Shown piece by piece: positions 60,078 through 61,141 of a stretch of 61,141 nucleotides of DNA (position 1 is the first letter of the stretch; each line of letters opens with the position of its first letter). The notes beneath the pieces are model-generated. The model had not been told where the DNA came from. It searched no databases and saw nothing but the letters and a program-made list of their open reading frames with translations. Location of the stretch: the NCBI GenBank assembly GCA_017514345.1, contig JAFWKC010000048.1, positions 1 to 61,141 on the forward strand, given 5' to 3'. Source of the DNA: Eubacterium sp. (GTDB lineage Bacteria > Bacillota > Clostridia > Oscillospirales > Acutalibacteraceae). Position numbers and translations under genes: made by a program.

Positions 60078-61141
60078 ATCAAGAACTCGAATTCCTATAT
60101 TATCTAAATTGGAAAAAACATAAAGCAAAGTTGCCGCTACACTATAATATGTATAAATGACTCTATTTTTTGAATCGGTTAATGATGCGACATAAAAGTT
60201 GTTAATTGTCTCCAAAAAAGGAAGAGGTAGAGGAATTGCTGTTATAGGATGTTTAATTTCACTCCCATAAAAATAATTCATACCCTCTTTTTCACATATT
60301 AATTTAACTTCTTCGTTAAAGGCTTCCTTCTCTTTAATAAAACAAGGCAGTAGTGGGATAATTTCATTATTATTGCTCTTTAAAGTAAACAACATAGTTC
60401 TTGTGTTTGAGTTTTTTTCGTTTTTATTAAAAATCATTTTACTACTACTGTTATAGTAACGGTTTTCGTTAAGTATGAGTTTTTTTAAAACCTTTTCATC
60501 ATCAGCTAATAGAATCCTATAAAACGTATGTGTAATAAAGCCAGCATCGTCATTAATAATACTAAAAAACTTTTTTTCGCTCCTATTATTACAAATAATA
60601 TTATTATTTTTAATATAGTAAACGGGAACAAAGCCAGCCTCTGTTAATACAGCCCCGTGAAATCGGAGGCTTTTAAATTCATCAGACACTTGGCCTCCAT
60701 AAAGCTCTTCGTAAAGCGAGAAAACTTCATGTCGGGTGAAATATTTTGATTTTAAAAGGCTTGAAAATAAAAAATTCACTGTCGAAATGCGGCAAAAAAA
60801 ATCATATCTATCTTTTGAGATGTACTCAGGCGTTTCTTTTTTGTATAAATAAAAACCGAATTTTCCAGCACAATTTTCAAGTGAAATCCGTCCATCCCTA
60901 CTAATTACATAAGCATCTTTTTTGTTATTTAAGCACTTGTCTTTATAATTATAGATTTTTATCATTTTAATTAAGTCAGCATCTTTTAGCTTTTTGAGTG
61001 CGTTATCTATAAAAATAATGTTTTTATAATCAACTTCCTTGACCTTAAAAACTTTATTTATTAGTGCTGAATTTGCAGGAACGACACCATTATCATAGAT
61101 AAGTTTTAATAGCAATGCTCGGTTTTTTGATTTAATATTTA
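60054..61141 (-). CDS. Element protein with N-terminal winged-helix-like region, cut by the right edge
   Basis: At least 362 codons; the frame is still open at base 61141, with NIKSKNRA upstream of the first LLLKLIYD, so the true start lies outside. The region RALLLKLIYDNGVVPANSALINKVFKVKEVDYKNIIFIDNALKKLKDADLIKM looks like a winged helix, and the overall layout is reminiscent of replication-relaxation-type proteins of mobile elements; that is a guess. No catalytic motif is seen. The sequence is AT-rich. Confidence 0.55.
   Translation of the reverse strand, partial: NIKSKNRALLLKLIYDNGVVPANSALINKVFKVKEVDYKNIIFIDNALKKLKDADLIKMIKIYNYKDKCLNNKKDAYVISRDGRISLENCAGKFGFYLYKKETPEYISKDRYDFFCRISTVNFLFSSLLKSKYFTRHEVFSLYEELYGGQVSDEFKSLRFHGAVLTEAGFVPVYYIKNNNIICNNRSEKKFFSIINDDAGFITHTFYRILLADDEKVLKKLILNENRYYNSSSKMIFNKNEKNSNTRTMLFTLKSNNNEIIPLLPCFIKEKEAFNEEVKLICEKEGMNYFYGSEIKHPITAIPLPLPFLETINNFYVASLTDSKNRVIYTYYSVAATLLYVFSNLDNIGIRVLDEKMLSLP

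Overview
The window is the replication-origin region of a low-to-moderate GC Gram-positive chromosome, most likely a gut clostridial bacterium of the Ruminococcus/Oscillospiraceae type. The evidence is the block dnaA-dnaN-yaaA(S4)-recF-remB-gyrB-gyrA, the separate block rpmH-rnpA-yidD-yidC-jag-mnmE-mnmG-rsmG-noc-parA-parB-serS, strong ribosome-binding sites, 17-bp-spaced TTGACA/TATAAT promoters, and several secreted proteins with FN3, Ig-like or leucine-rich repeats. The genus is an inference from gene style, not a match.

Layout. 1-6.9 kb: a secreted protein cut by the left edge, then a leftward operon (SmtB-type repressor, a P1B-ATPase-like protein without its catalytic domains, rsmE, an O-antigen-ligase-like protein), a YetF C-domain protein, a minimal CDF-type transporter and a membrane-anchored phosphoesterase. 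6.9-14.5 kb: an FN3 secreted protein with an apparent ATC start, an FMN riboswitch with ribU, a MacAB-like efflux operon, fructose-bisphosphate aldolase and a small protein. 14.5-17.7 kb: a leftward folate operon (folE-folP-folB-folK) behind a degenerate LCP protein. 17.7-28.6 kb: dnaA, oriC, dnaN, recF, gyrBA and an LCP enzyme, all rightward. 28.6-31 kb: phosphatase, XRE regulator, mtnN. 31-42.6 kb: the rpmH-to-serS block with two parS sites. 42.6-56.2 kb: accessory chromosomal genes, including a YdjGHI-like membrane-stress module, YitT, AzlCD, GtrA, HypB, a membrane-anchored EEP protein, a broken secreted gene and an LRR/Ig surface protein. 56.36 kb to the right edge: the start of an integrated element with tyrosine integrase, excisionase-like protein, a complete ClpX-like unfoldase with an unknown partner, and a winged-helix-like protein cut by the edge.

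How the parts work together. The origin block supplies initiation, clamp, recombination and topoisomerase functions. The second block supplies tRNA processing and modification, membrane insertion and chromosome segregation. In many Firmicutes rpmH lies next to dnaA and points away from it. Here the rpmH block sits about 13 kb to the right of dnaA on the same strand, and a folate operon occupies the dnaA-divergent position.

Most unusual items: the catalytic-domain-less P1B-ATPase-like protein with its own Zn-sensor-type repressor and palindromic operator; an origin with eight repeats of a WWWTSAACA-type 9-mer instead of TTATCCACA, matched by substitutions in DnaA domain IV; the element-borne ClpX plus unknown partner; a membrane protein gene between parA and parB; and the apparent ATC start codon. 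No rRNA, complete tRNA or CRISPR array was recognised.
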